DNA of 52,089 bases from an uncultured Clostridia bacterium (GCA_944393385.1 CALYAA010000012.1:1-52089); one strand, 5' to 3'. Counted from the first letter of the stretch, positions 34,793 to 44,231 are shown. Made by a program: numbers and translations. The notes: generated by a model from the sequence alone, not told the origin.

Positions 34793-36689
34793 TCAAATCT
34801 CAATTCTAGGCTGATACTTCTCAAGCCACATATTAACTTGGCAAAGGTATGCCATAAGCTGTGGACCAGTCATAAGTTGCCCAAACCAAGGGCGAGTAAA
34901 TGCTTTTCCATCAGTCTCAAGAATATTCATAATATAATCTCTATTTAATAATGAATTAATTGGAGCATTTTGCTTAGCCATAATATCAGAAAGCATTGAC
35001 TTTACTTTTGCAAGATAAGTAGGATTATGAGTTTTTGGATAAGGACTCTTTTTCCTATCTACAATTTCAGAAGGCAAAAACTTACGAGAAACATATCTAA
35101 GTAATCCTTTTTCTCTACCATTTAAAGCTTTTATTTCCCAAGGAATATTCCAAACATATTGAGCTAATCTATAATCACAAAAAGGAACACGAAGCTCAAA
35201 ACCATTATACATAGCCATTCTATCAGATCTATCAAGAAGAGTTTGCATAAACCAATTCAAAGTAAGGTATGAAATTTTTCGCTTTTCAGCAGTTTCTTGA
35301 GAATCTGTATCAAGCATTTCAACTTTTTTAAGACTTTCATTATATCTGTAATCAATATAATTTTTCAAATCAACTTTTTTTGCTATATCCAGATTAAGTA
35401 AAGCTTGACGTTCATTTATTGCTATTGACCATGGAAATGTACCACTTGTTAGAGCATCTTCACGGAAAAACCAAGGATAACCTCCAAAAATTTCATCTGC
35501 ACATTCACCTGTAAGAGAAACAGTTGCAGTAGGTTTAACATTTTTACAAAATAATAACAAAGAAGAATCTACATCTGCCATTCCAGGCATATCACGAGCA
35601 ATCATTGCATCATATAAAGTGTCTGCAAGTTCAGGAGTATCTATTACAATAGGATGATGATTTGTATGAAGTTTATTTACCATCAAATTAATGTAATAAT
35701 TATCTGAATTTGGTTGAAAATCACTTTTTACAAAATTTTTATCATTATCAACATAATCAATTGAATAAGTATCAAGTGTAGGTAGATTATTTTCAAAACA
35801 ATAATCAGAAGCATATTTTGTAATAATACTTGAATCTAAACCACCAGACAAAAATGTACATAAAGGTACATCTGAAACCAGTTGTCTTTTTATAGAATCT
35901 TCCAATAAAAATGTTAAATGATCACAGGTCTGTGCAAAATTTTCTGTATGTGGCTCACTTTTCAAATTCCAGTATTTTTCAATATGTAGACCATATTTAT
36001 TAAAAATAGCATATTGAGCAGGTTCCAATTCAAAAATATTTTTAAATACTGTTGTTCCGAGGAGTATGAGTAGGGCCAATTCCAAACAATTCCGAAATTC
36101 CTTGTGAATCTAATATTTTTTCAACACCAGGATATTCAAATAAAGCTTTAATTTCAGAGCCAAAAACAAAAGAATTTTCTTGTATTGTATAAAAAAATGG
36201 TTTAACTCCAAAATGATCTCTAGCTACAAAAAGTTCTTCTTTTGAAGAATCCCAAATAGCAAAAGCAAAAATTCCATTCAAATGTTTTACAACATCATTT
36301 CCGTAATAAATATAACTTTTAAGCAAAACTTCTGTATCAGAATGAGTATCAAAAGTAAATCCGTTTTCCTCTAAAGTTTTTCGTAGTTCACATGTGTTAT
36401 AAATCTGACCATTATAAGATATAATAAAATTTGAATTATAACTAATCAACATATTTGCCATAGGTTTATCTATTAAAACAGATTGATTAGAAGATGCAGT
36501 CATAGGTTGTTTACCACCTTCTGGATCAATTACTATTAATCTTTTATGTCCTAATGCTACACGATTATCAATATAATACCCTTCTTCATCAGGACCTCGT
36601 TTAGATAGAGTATTATTCATATTAATTAAAATATTTTTTAAATTAGAAATATTTTTTTCAAAATTTACAAAACCAACTATTCCACACAT
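34793..36689 (-). pseudogene. asnB: Asparagine synthetase B, single-base frameshift
   Basis: A glutamine-hydrolysing asparagine synthetase split over two frames. The N-terminal part (36689 down to 36042) starts MCGIVGF with nucleophile Cys2, then KRGPDEEG, SYNGQIYN and the glutaminase domain, ending SELFGIGPTHTPRNNSI. The synthetase part reads on from ...GTTVFKNIFELEPAQ in the next frame, with the PP-loop FLSGGLDSS and TGECADEIFGGYPWF. Removing one base in CCTCGG (minus strand; plus 36057-36062) restores HTP-GTTVFKNIF exactly as in the family. Both halves are otherwise intact, so the mutation is recent or an assembly error. ATG start with GGAGG. Confidence 0.9.
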
Positions 36690-36743
36690 AAAAATCCTCC
36701 ATATATATAATATATGAAGGAAATTAAATTAATTGATATATAT

Positions 36744-37379
36744 TTATAAATTTTTATAAAATTCACAATATTCTTTTACTGTGCAATTATTACAAAGAGG
36801 CTTTCTTGAATCACAAGTATTCCTACCATGCCAAACCAAAAGATGATTTATATCTTTTAAAGATTCTTTTGGAAAAATTTTCAATAAATCTTTTTCTATT
36901 TTCTCAGGGTCTGATTCAGAAGAAAGACCAATTCTATTTGAAATACGTTTTGCATGAGTATCAACAGCTATACCTTTTGCAATTCCAAAAGCTTCTAATA
37001 AAATAACATTTGCACTTTTTCTTCCAACTCCAGGAAGAGTTAGAAGTTCTTCCATTGTATGAGGAACTTCTCCGTTAAAATTTTCTAAAACTTTTTTAGC
37101 ACATTCTTTAATATTCTTAGCTTTATTTTTGTAAAATCCACAAGGATGGATAATTTGTTCTAATTCGTGAATGTCTATATTTGCAAAATCTTCAATAGTT
37201 TTACACCTTTCAAATAAAGATGGTGTGGTTTTATTAACTCTTTCATCTGTGCATTGTGCAGAAAGCATAACAGCAACAGTAATTTGAAATGGAGTTTTAA
37301 AATCAAGGCTACATGTTGCATCAGGATATGTTTTTTCTAATATTTCTATAAATTTTTTTGCATCTAATTTTTTCATCAA
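36744..37379 (-). CDS. nth: Endonuclease III (DNA glycosylase/AP lyase)
   Basis: A 211-residue base-excision enzyme for oxidised pyrimidines. The HhH is LPGVGRKSANVIL with catalytic Lys, and the catalytic Asp lies in AVDTHAKRISNR. The C-terminal 4Fe-4S loop has the spacing C-x6-C-x2-C-x5-C (CDSRKPLCNNCTVKEYC). Length is normal. Two adjacent ATG codons could start it, after AAAGGAATAG. It lies downstream of the DUF4364 gene on the same strand. Confidence 0.96.
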   Translation of the reverse strand: MMKKLDAKKFIEILEKTYPDATCSLDFKTPFQITVAVMLSAQCTDERVNKTTPSLFERCKTIEDFANIDIHELEQIIHPCGFYKNKAKNIKECAKKVLENFNGEVPHTMEELLTLPGVGRKSANVILLEAFGIAKGIAVDTHAKRISNRIGLSSESDPEKIEKDLLKIFPKESLKDINHLLVWHGRNTCDSRKPLCNNCTVKEYCEFYKNL

Positions 37380-37458
37380 AATTCTATTCCTTTCTTATTT
37401 CAGTTAAAGATAAATAAATTTATATAAATGTAAATGGCAGGAATGAAAGTTTTTTACT

Positions 37459-38004
37459 TTAATTTTCAGATGATATATTTCCACTAGAAATTAATTTTAA
37501 TATTTCTGGATAGAGTTTACTAGCATTTTGATTCCAATTATCAGAAATTTGTTTAGCTTTTTCTCTTGAAGCAGCATAAATTGAAAGTTCAAAAATTGTT
37601 TCATTTTGTTCAACAATTTTACATTTTACAGTATAATTATTTTCATCTTGAGGTATAAATTCTGTAACTACAGAAGATTCTTCAATAATATTAGAATTTT
37701 CTTTTTTAAACATGGTATCAGCTTTTAATTTTAAAAGACCAGGTAAAAGAGATTTTGTCAAATCTAAAGCATTTTTACCTTCTGTAGTTATTTTTATAAA
37801 ATTCTCTTCATCTTGAGTAAAAGAACAGATTAAATTTGTTGATTTTAAATCAGCCATAAGTTCTTGAAAATAAAAATAGTTAATGTCTTTTGAACTAGAA
37901 ACTATTTTATATAAATTATCATTTTTAATTCCATCATCAATCTTATTTAACAAATATAAGATTAAAACTTTATCTTCTGCTAACTCTTTATTTTGTAAAT
38001 CCAT
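37459..38004 (-). CDS. DUF4364 family protein
   Basis: A 181-residue cytosolic protein. The N-terminal 90 residues look like a winged helix (DKVILYLLNKI, FYFQELMADLKSTNLI, ITTEGKNAL) and the C-terminus is a beta-rich domain (NYTVKCKIVEQNETIFELSIYAASREKAK). This is the DUF4364 pattern found across Clostridia; the function is unknown and DNA binding is plausible. ATG start with AAGGAGG. A promoter lies just upstream at 38039-38067. Confidence 0.8.
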   Translation of the reverse strand: MDLQNKELAEDKVLILYLLNKIDDGIKNDNLYKIVSSSKDINYFYFQELMADLKSTNLICSFTQDEENFIKITTEGKNALDLTKSLLPGLLKLKADTMFKKENSNIIEESSVVTEFIPQDENNYTVKCKIVEQNETIFELSIYAASREKAKQISDNWNQNASKLYPEILKLISSGNISSEN

Positions 38005-38038
38005 AAACTGCCTCCTTCAAGTTAGATTTTTCATATGT

Positions 38039-38067
38039 ATTATAGCATAAAATTTCATGAAAGTAAA
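38039..38067 (-). promoter_or_regulatory. Promoter of the DUF4364 gene
   Basis: On the minus strand, TTTACT (38062-38067), a 17-bp spacer and TATAAT (38039-38044) with an extended TGC before it. The rest of 38005-38243 has a 7-bp dyad at 38080-38101 and otherwise AT-rich DNA. Confidence 0.7.
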
Positions 38068-38243
38068 TAATTTCAGTCATATTCTAGTGTGTGTTAGAAT
38101 AAATACTATTTTTTTATAAAAAAATATATGATTAAAAATATAACTAATTTTGTCAAATTTTCATATATTATTATAAAGAAACAATATTGTTTTCTTATTT
38201 TATTAATATAAGGAAAAACTAGACTTCTAGTAAGGTACCTAAA

Positions 38244-39059
38244 ATGAATGAAATAAAAAAAGGTGATAATGTTACAAGAAATTCATATAACAATGATGTT
38301 GTTTTTTGTGTAAAAAAAATAATAAAACTTTCAAACAACAAAAAGATAGCGATATTAAAAGGAATTGATATAAGAATTGAAGCTGATGCATATATAGAAG
38401 ACTTAAAATTAATTAATAAAGAAGAAATACAAAAACATGAAAAAGAACTAGAAAAAAGGATTCTAAATACTATTCCTAATACAAATTTAGAAAAAAGAAC
38501 AAAAGAAATTATTAAAACGGGAAAGATTTTGCATTTAGATGGAGACAAAAAATATGCAGATAAATCAATGATGTTTTACAAAAAAATGGGATTAAAAGCT
38601 TTTGTTAAAAATATACCTGAAAACAGACAACCCAAAGTTGTATATAGATTATTAAGTATTTATAATCCGGATATTCTTGTAATTACAGGACATGATGGAA
38701 TGATAAAAAATAATTCTAAATATTTAGATTTATTAAATTACAGAAATTCCAAATATTTTATAGAAACAGTAAAAAATGCTAGAAAATATGAAAAAATGAG
38801 CCAAAAAGATTTAGTTATATTTGCTGGTGCATGTCAAAGCTATTTTGAAGCACTAATGGAAGCTGGAGCAAATTTTGCATCATCACCAGCTAGAATTTTA
38901 ATAGACTTTTTAGATCCTTTAATTGTTGCTAAAAATGTAGCTATAACAGAAAAAAATAAATATATAACAATAGATGATTTTGAAAATGAATTAAGAGACG
39001 GAAAAAAAGGGGTAAATGGGCTTGGAGCAAGAGGAAAAATGGGAATTATGTTTATCTGA
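38244..39059 (+). CDS. yabG: Sporulation-specific protease YabG
   Basis: A 271-residue protein matching the YabG peptidase that trims spore-coat proteins: an N-terminal SH3-like start (IKKGDNVTRNSYNNDVVF), the conserved LHLDGD near the middle, LVITGHDGM, FAGACQSYFEALMEAGANFASSP and the C-terminal GLGARGKMG. It implies an endospore-forming lineage, at least ancestrally. Expected regulation is by late mother-cell sigma; no clear sigma-A promoter is seen upstream. The ribosome site is weak. veg follows, as in Bacillus and many Clostridia. Confidence 0.93.
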   Translation: MNEIKKGDNVTRNSYNNDVVFCVKKIIKLSNNKKIAILKGIDIRIEADAYIEDLKLINKEEIQKHEKELEKRILNTIPNTNLEKRTKEIIKTGKILHLDGDKKYADKSMMFYKKMGLKAFVKNIPENRQPKVVYRLLSIYNPDILVITGHDGMIKNNSKYLDLLNYRNSKYFIETVKNARKYEKMSQKDLVIFAGACQSYFEALMEAGANFASSPARILIDFLDPLIVAKNVAITEKNKYITIDDFENELRDGKKGVNGLGARGKMGIMFI

Positions 39060-39164
39060 ATTTTCAATGTAACAAAAAAGTAATATAATTGTAATATTTC
39101 TGTAACAAAGCTTAAAAACCTCTTTGCTCTAAGAATAGCAATAAAAATCAAAAAAATACATGCT

Positions 39165-39193
39165 TTGACAAAAAGCGATTGGAATGTTATACT
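39165..39193 (+). promoter_or_regulatory. Promoter of veg
   Basis: TTGACA (39165-39170), a 17-bp spacer and TATACT (39188-39193), about 30 bp before the veg start. Confidence 0.85.
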
Positions 39194-39223
39194 TAAAACA
39201 TCTTAAGCAAAGTAGGTGATCTA

Positions 39224-39529
39224 ATGATTTGTAGGACTGATATAACAAGTTTAAAAACAGACATTACAGATAAAGTTGGTCAAAAGATAATAGTAAAAGG
39301 CTCATTAGGTAGGAGTAAAGAATTTGAAAAAGAAGGAACAATAGAAAAAGTATATAGCAACCTATTTGTTGTTAAATATGAAGAAAATAATAGAACAGCA
39401 TCATACACATATACGGACTTATTAACAAGAACAATTGAAATGGATGTATTTGATGGAGAAGGTTATAATCCTATAATTCCTCCAGAAGTATTTGAAAATA
39501 AAAAAAGAAAATATAGAGAGCAACATTAA
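39224..39529 (+). CDS. veg: Veg family protein
   Basis: A 101-residue Veg-type (DUF1021) protein: LKTDITDKVGQKIIVKGSLGRSK, then EGTIEKVYSNLFVVKY and YTYTDLLTRTIEM. In Bacillus, Veg influences biofilm-matrix genes and spore outgrowth; here only the family is certain. ATG start behind AAGTAGGTG. It has its own strong promoter and terminator, and follows yabG in the conserved order. Confidence 0.93.
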   Translation: MICRTDITSLKTDITDKVGQKIIVKGSLGRSKEFEKEGTIEKVYSNLFVVKYEENNRTASYTYTDLLTRTIEMDVFDGEGYNPIIPPEVFENKKRKYREQH

Positions 39530-39547
39530 GTTGCCTCTTTTTTTCTT
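39517..39547 (+). terminator. Terminator of veg
   Basis: GAG.GCAAC pairs with GTTGCCTC around the stop codon, followed by TTTTTTTC. Confidence 0.65.
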
Positions 39548-39650
39548 TTTTCTTTTATAAACTTGAAAAAAATAATATTTTCATGTATAATAGGAAAGTG
39601 TAAAAACAAATGAAAATAAAATCATTATAAATAAGGAAAGTGATAATAAG

Positions 39651-40304
39651 ATGAAAAAAACTATAGTAAAAGAAATAATAGAATGGATATTATGTTTTCT
39701 AATAGCAGTAATACTAGCATTAATTGTTAGATATTATATAGGAACTCCAACAGAAGTAAGGCAAACTTCAATGTTTCCAACTTTACATGAAGGAGAAAGA
39801 TTATGGCTTAATAGATGGCAAAGGACAACAAATAAAATGCCAGAAAGAGGAGATATCATAACATTTGAAGCTCCAAGTAAAAAATATATTAGTTCAGAGG
39901 AAGTAGACTTAGAAAATCCTGTAGCAGTATATGATTATGAACCACAAGGATTTTTTAATAAATTTTTATATTATGTTTTAGAAATTAATAAAACAAGTTA
40001 TATAAAAAGAGTAATAGGTTTACCAGGAGAATATGTTGAAATAAAAAATGGAGCAGTATATATTAATAACGAAAAACTAGAAGAAGATTATCTGCAAGAT
40101 GGAGTTATAACAGATATGAAACAAAGCTCAAGCCAAAGTGGACAATTTACAGGATTTGTAGTACCAGAAAATTGTGTATTTTGTCTTGGTGACAATAGGA
40201 GTGGTAGCAATGATTGTAGGTCATTTGGATGTATTCCATTAGAAAAGATTGAAGGAAAAGTTGAATTTAGATTTTGGCCACTTTCAAAATTTGGAGGAAT
40301 TTAA
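39651..40304 (+). CDS. lepB: Type I signal peptidase
   Basis: A 217-residue membrane protease removing signal peptides. A single N-terminal membrane helix (about 10-29) precedes the catalytic S40 in QTSMFPTL, with the general base K119 in YIKRVIGLPGE and the box GDNRSGSNDCRSFG. ATG start with AAGGAAAGTG. It would process the exported proteins encoded at 48302 and 49892. The holB start codon lies one base after its stop, so the two are translationally coupled. Confidence 0.96.
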   Translation: MKKTIVKEIIEWILCFLIAVILALIVRYYIGTPTEVRQTSMFPTLHEGERLWLNRWQRTTNKMPERGDIITFEAPSKKYISSEEVDLENPVAVYDYEPQGFFNKFLYYVLEINKTSYIKRVIGLPGEYVEIKNGAVYINNEKLEEDYLQDGVITDMKQSSSQSGQFTGFVVPENCVFCLGDNRSGSNDCRSFGCIPLEKIEGKVEFRFWPLSKFGGI

Positions 40305-40305
40305 T

Positions 40306-41208
40306 TTGTTTGAAAATATAATAGGTAATGATAAAAATAAATCTATTTTAGAAAAATCAATAGAAATAAAAAAAACATCACATAGTTATTTATTTTGGGG
40401 AACAGAAGGAATTGGAAAAAAACTTATTGCATTAGAATTTGCAAAAAAAATGCTATGTTTAGAACCAGAAAATAAAAATTGTAAGTGCAAGTCATGTATA
40501 GAATTTGATTCTAGAAATAATCCTGATTTTATAATTATTGAACCAGAAGATGAAAAAATTAAAATAGATCAAATAAGAAATTTGCAAAGAAAAGTTGCCG
40601 AAAAACCAATAAATTCAAATAAAAAGGTTTATATAATAAATGATAGTGATAAAATGACACCAGAAGCACAAAACTGTTTACTAAAAACATTAGAAGAACC
40701 ACCAGAATATTTAACAATTATATTGATATGTTCTAACGAATATAGTATGCTAAGTACAATAATTTCAAGATGTACAAGAATGCATTTTGATAATTTAGAA
40801 ACAGAACAAATAGAAAAATTTTTAGAAAAAAAATATCCAGATACGAAATTTAGTAAAAAAATAATAGAATTATCTCAGGGAAGTATTGGAAAAGTATTAA
40901 AACTAAATCAAAAGTCACAATTATATGAGAATATAGAAAATTTATTTGAAAGTTTCAAAACTAAAGATTTAATAGATATAATTACAATTGCTGAAGAAAT
41001 TTATAATGAAAAAGAAGAAATAAATTCTTTATTAGAATATATGAATATTTTAGCATTAAGATTTAGCAAGAAAGATTTAAGATATATAAACTCAATAGAT
41101 ATTATAGAGAATACTAAAAAGAGATTAAGTGCAAATAGTAATTATGATATGTGTATTGACAATTTATTATTTAATATATGGTATTTATTTCAAAAAGAAA
41201 GGATGTAA
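40306..41208 (+). CDS. holB: DNA polymerase III delta-prime-type clamp loader subunit
   Basis: About 300 residues. AAA+ fold: HSYLFWGTEGIGKKLIA (Walker A variant), zinc Cys set CLEPENKNCKCKSC, INDSDKMTPEAQNCLLKTLEEPP and the SRC motif region (STIISRCTRMHF). It is part of the clamp loader. I start at the TTG one base after the lepB stop, because GGAGG lies 8 bp before it; upstream in-frame TTG codons lie inside lepB and lack a ribosome site. The C-terminal part is diverged, as usual. Operon with lepB and ricT. Confidence 0.9.
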   Translation: MFENIIGNDKNKSILEKSIEIKKTSHSYLFWGTEGIGKKLIALEFAKKMLCLEPENKNCKCKSCIEFDSRNNPDFIIIEPEDEKIKIDQIRNLQRKVAEKPINSNKKVYIINDSDKMTPEAQNCLLKTLEEPPEYLTIILICSNEYSMLSTIISRCTRMHFDNLETEQIEKFLEKKYPDTKFSKKIIELSQGSIGKVLKLNQKSQLYENIENLFESFKTKDLIDIITIAEEIYNEKEEINSLLEYMNILALRFSKKDLRYINSIDIIENTKKRLSANSNYDMCIDNLLFNIWYLFQKERM

Positions 41209-41211
41209 TGA

Positions 41212-42120
41212 ATGAAAAGAATAGTAGGAGTCAGATTCAAAAAATTAGGAAAAATATATTTTTTTGATTCCAAATGGTTAGAAGTTAAAAAAGGAGAACA
41301 TGTAATAGTAGAAACATCTCAAGGAGAAGATATTGCTGAAGTTGTAATTCCAAATAGAATAATAGATGAAGAAAAACTAACAACACCATTAAATAAAATT
41401 TTAAGATTTGCATCTGAAAAAGATTTAAAACATGCAGAAGAATGTAGAAAAAAGGAAAAAGAAGCATTTGATTATTGCAAGAAAAAAATTAAAGAATATA
41501 ATTTGGACATGACTTTAACTGATGTAGAATTTAAATTTGATAATAGCAAACTTTTATTTTCTTTTACTTCTGATGGAAGAGTTGATTTTAGAGAATTAGT
41601 AAAAGATTTAGCATCAGTTTATAGAACTAGAATAGAATTAAGACAAATTGGAGTTAGAGATGAAGTAAAAAAAATAGGAGGAAATGGTGTTTGTGGAAGA
41701 GAACTATGCTGCTGTTCATTTTTGAGAGACTTTGAAACAGTATCAATAAAAATGGCAAAAGAGCAAAATCTTTCATTAAACCCAACTAAAATTTCAGGGA
41801 ACTGTGGAAGATTAATGTGTTGTCTAAAATATGAACAAGAAGTATATGAGGAAAAATCAAAACATCTTCCTCATGTTGGTGCAATTGTAGACACACCAGA
41901 TGGTAAAGGTGAAGTAGATAATGTAGAAACACTAAAAGAAGTTGTTAGAGTAAAAATGAAAGATGGAGATATTATAAAACAAAAAAAGTATAATATTGAT
42001 GAAATAAAGATTATAAAAGATGTGAACACAGAAGATACAAATGAGGAAGAAAAAGAGTATAAGCAAGAATTAAATGAATTAGAAAATTTGGAAGAAAAAG
42101 ATAAATCAATGAATTCATAA
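41212..42120 (+). CDS. ricT: PSP1-domain protein RicT (YaaT)
   Basis: A 302-residue RicT-type protein. The N-terminal VGVRFKKLGKIYFFDS is followed by the PSP1 C-terminal domain, with Cys clusters GVCGRELCCCSFL and GNCGRLMCCLKYE that in relatives carry Fe-S clusters of the Ric complex (with RicA and RicF), which guides RNase Y mRNA processing. The acidic C-terminal tail is variable. ATG start with AAAGGATG; holB ends 4 bp earlier. Gene order holB-ricT is conserved in Firmicutes. Confidence 0.93.
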   Translation: MKRIVGVRFKKLGKIYFFDSKWLEVKKGEHVIVETSQGEDIAEVVIPNRIIDEEKLTTPLNKILRFASEKDLKHAEECRKKEKEAFDYCKKKIKEYNLDMTLTDVEFKFDNSKLLFSFTSDGRVDFRELVKDLASVYRTRIELRQIGVRDEVKKIGGNGVCGRELCCCSFLRDFETVSIKMAKEQNLSLNPTKISGNCGRLMCCLKYEQEVYEEKSKHLPHVGAIVDTPDGKGEVDNVETLKEVVRVKMKDGDIIKQKKYNIDEIKIIKDVNTEDTNEEEKEYKQELNELENLEEKDKSMNS

Positions 42121-42209
42121 ATAGTAAAAATTATGAAACTTATATTTTGATGCATTTTATTATATAATAAAAAAGTGTTGCTATAACAAATACTAAAAAA
42201 ATATATAAA

Positions 42210-42252
42210 TAGGTTTATAGGTACATCCTTTATAATTAAAAACCTAAATATA
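42210..42252 (+). promoter_or_regulatory. Conserved leader motif, copy A (before ferredoxin)
   Basis: TAGGTTT (42210-42216) pairs perfectly with AAACCTA (42240-42246), enclosing a small AGG-tacat-CCT hairpin. It shares GGTTTATAGG and AAAAACCTAAATATA with copy B at 42645-42694. It starts about 60 bp before the ferredoxin ATG, in the position of a leader RNA. I recognise no known riboswitch class. Confidence 0.5.
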
Positions 42253-42271
42253 TTTCAGGGTGGTGAATAAT

Positions 42272-42451
42272 ATGGCTTACAGAATTCAAAGTGATAAATG
42301 TATAAGCTGTGGAGCATGTGCAGCAAGTTGTCCAGTAGGATGTATATCACAAGGAGATAGTTGTTTTGTAATTGATGAATCTGCATGTATTGGATGTGGA
42401 ACATGTGCTGGAGTATGTCCAGTTGAAGCACCAATCGAGGCTAATGATTAA
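42272..42451 (+). CDS. 2[4Fe-4S] ferredoxin
   Basis: A 59-residue clostridial-type ferredoxin with two CxxCxxCxxxCP motifs (CISCGACAASCP and CIGCGTCAGVCP), each holding one 4Fe-4S cluster for low-potential electron transfer. I start at the ATG giving MAYRIQSDKC, with GGTGG upstream; an in-frame GTG earlier overlaps that site. It is a single-gene unit with a leader motif before it and a terminator after. It fits an anaerobe. Confidence 0.96.
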   Translation: MAYRIQSDKCISCGACAASCPVGCISQGDSCFVIDESACIGCGTCAGVCPVEAPIEAND

Positions 42452-42472
42452 CATAAATACAAAACCAAAAAT

Positions 42473-42524
42473 GCGGACATAAAGGTATTAAATAAAAATA
42501 ATAAAAATGTCCGCTATAATTTTT
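42473..42524 (+). terminator. Terminator after the ferredoxin gene
   Basis: GCGGACAT pairs perfectly with ATGTCCGC around a 26-nt A-rich loop, then a TATAATTTTT tail. Confidence 0.7.
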
Positions 42525-42644
42525 GTATATAAAAGATATCAATTGAATTTTATATAATATAAAAAATATTCTGTCATATTTTATAAAAAGCTATAATCAT
42601 TAGCCATTTGAGATTTTCACCATAAAGTTGAAAACTCAAATATA

Positions 42645-42694
42645 TTGGTTTATAGGCATAACCATAATAAGATAAATACAAAAACCTAAATATA
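42645..42694 (+). promoter_or_regulatory. Conserved leader motif, copy B (before ychF)
   Basis: GGTTTATAGG (42647-42656) and AAAAACCTAAATATA (42680-42694) match copy A, with GGTTT/AAACC pairing and a small GG-cataa-CC hairpin, but the middle is 8 bases longer. It is preceded by a separate stem-loop (ATTTGAG.TTTTC/GAAAACTCAAAT, 42606-42640) and ends 20 bp before the ychF start. Confidence 0.5.
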
Positions 42695-42714
42695 ATTGAA
42701 AGAAATGGGATAAA

Positions 42715-43806
42715 ATGAAAATAGGAATTGTAGGACTACCAAATGTTGGAAAAAGCACATTGTTTAATAGTATAACAAAAGCCGGAGCAGAATGTGCAAA
42801 TTATCCATTTTGTACAATAGAACCAAATGTGGGAGTAGTAGCAGTACCAGATGAAAGGATAGACAATTTAGCAAAAATGTACAAACCACAAAAAGTAACA
42901 AAAGCAGTTGTTGAATTTGTTGATATTGCAGGATTAGTTAAAGGGGCAAGTAAAGGAGAAGGACTAGGAAATAAATTCTTGTCACATATACGTGAAGTAG
43001 ATGCAATTGTACAAGTTGTAAGATGCTTTGAAAATCAAAATGTAATACATGTAGATGGCAATATCAATCCATTAAGGGATATTGAAACAATAAACTTAGA
43101 ACTAATATTTGCAGATTTAGAAACATTAGAAAAAAGACTAGACAGAGCCAATAAAAATTTAAAAGCAGATAAAAAATATCAATTTGAAATAGACTTAATA
43201 AAAAAAATAAAAGAAAATTTAAATAATGGCATACCAGTAAGAGCACTTGAATTTAATGAAGAGGAATCAGAAATAATTAAGGACATGTATTTACTAACAG
43301 CAAAACCAATTATATATATTGCAAATATTTCAGAAGAACAGATATCTAATGCAGAAAATGATGAAATGGTAAAACAAGTAAAAGAATATGCAAAAAAAGA
43401 AAAAGCAGAAGTAATTCCTTTATGTGTAAAAATAGAAGAAGAACTCTCTGGACTTGAAGAACAAGACAAAAAAGAGATGTTGGAAGCACTAGGATTAGAA
43501 GAATCTGGATTAGATAAACTTATAAAAAAGAGTTATAGCTTATTAGGACTAATATCATTTTTAACAGCAGGAGAGCCAGAAGTTAGAGCATGGACAATAA
43601 AAAAAGGAACAAAAGCACCTCAAGCAGCAGGAAAAATACATTCAGATATTGAAAGAGGATTTATAAAGGCAGAAGTTGTATCTTATGAAGATTTAATAGA
43701 ATGTGGTTCAATGCTTTCTGCTAAAGAAAAAGGACTTGTTAGACAAGAAGGAAAAGATTATATAATGAAAGATGGAGATATAGTATTATTTAAATTTAAT
43801 GTTTAA
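42715..43806 (+). CDS. ychF: Redox-regulated ribosome-binding ATPase YchF
   Basis: A 363-residue Obg-related P-loop protein binding ATP. The start MKIGIVGLPNVGKSTLFN contains G1, with G3 FVDIAGLVKGASKGEGLGN. A coiled-coil insertion occupies about 130-180. The C-terminal TGS domain has TAGEPEVRAWTIKKGTKAP and HSDIERGFIKAEV. Ribosome-associated; linked to stress responses in other bacteria. ATG start with TGGGA. It is preceded by leader motif B. Confidence 0.97.
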   Translation: MKIGIVGLPNVGKSTLFNSITKAGAECANYPFCTIEPNVGVVAVPDERIDNLAKMYKPQKVTKAVVEFVDIAGLVKGASKGEGLGNKFLSHIREVDAIVQVVRCFENQNVIHVDGNINPLRDIETINLELIFADLETLEKRLDRANKNLKADKKYQFEIDLIKKIKENLNNGIPVRALEFNEEESEIIKDMYLLTAKPIIYIANISEEQISNAENDEMVKQVKEYAKKEKAEVIPLCVKIEEELSGLEEQDKKEMLEALGLEESGLDKLIKKSYSLLGLISFLTAGEPEVRAWTIKKGTKAPQAAGKIHSDIERGFIKAEVVSYEDLIECGSMLSAKEKGLVRQEGKDYIMKDGDIVLFKFNV

Positions 43807-43903
43807 AAAATTAATAATCATAAATACATAATAGTATAAACTCTGTTTCAAAAATAATTTTTTTCAATTCTAATTGTACTATTAGAAAGGAATGAGATAA
43901 AAA

Positions 43904-44203
43904 TTGGAAAACTTAGCAGAATTTAATTTATTTACTATTAAAAATATTGTTATATATTTAATAATAATAAATATAATTGGTTTTTATGTTATGTGGTCAG
44001 ATAAAAGAAAAGCAAAAAAAGGAAAATGGAGAATTCCAGAAAATACATTGTTTTTAATAACTTTGCTAGGAGGAGGAATAGGAACAATTGCTGGTATGTA
44101 CACATTTAGACATAAAACCCAAAAATTAAAATTTACAATAGGTCTTCCAGCAATATTAATTTTAGAAATTGTTTTAGCTATTTATTTAAAATTTATTATT
44201 TAG
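43904..44203 (+). CDS. DUF1294 membrane protein
   Basis: A 99-residue protein with three hydrophobic segments (about 15-30, 50-65 and 80-98). The DUF1294 signature is W-SDKRKAKKGKWRIPE, then LLGGGIGTIAGMYTFRHKTQKLKF. The function is unknown. The start is TTG behind AAAGGAATGAG; no ATG is available upstream. It is followed by the inverted repeat pair at 44232-44404. Confidence 0.9.
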   Translation: MENLAEFNLFTIKNIVIYLIIINIIGFYVMWSDKRKAKKGKWRIPENTLFLITLLGGGIGTIAGMYTFRHKTQKLKFTIGLPAILILEIVLAIYLKFII

Positions 44204-44231
44204 AATTTTTCTTGACAAAAATAAAAAAAAG

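Noticed and set aside
38080..38101. A further MobV nick site (TAGTGTGTGTTAG)
   Set aside because: It has an extra TG relative to the nick consensus, sits in a backbone intergenic dyad, and no relaxase gene is near.
40249..40305. holB starting inside lepB
   Set aside because: The upstream in-frame TTG codons lack a ribosome site; GGAGG points to TTG 40306 just after the lepB stop.
42210..42252. preQ1-type riboswitch before the ferredoxin gene
   Set aside because: Size and A-rich tail were suggestive, but the preQ1 core (hairpin followed by a tail pairing into its loop) is not matched, and ferredoxin and ychF are not queuosine genes.
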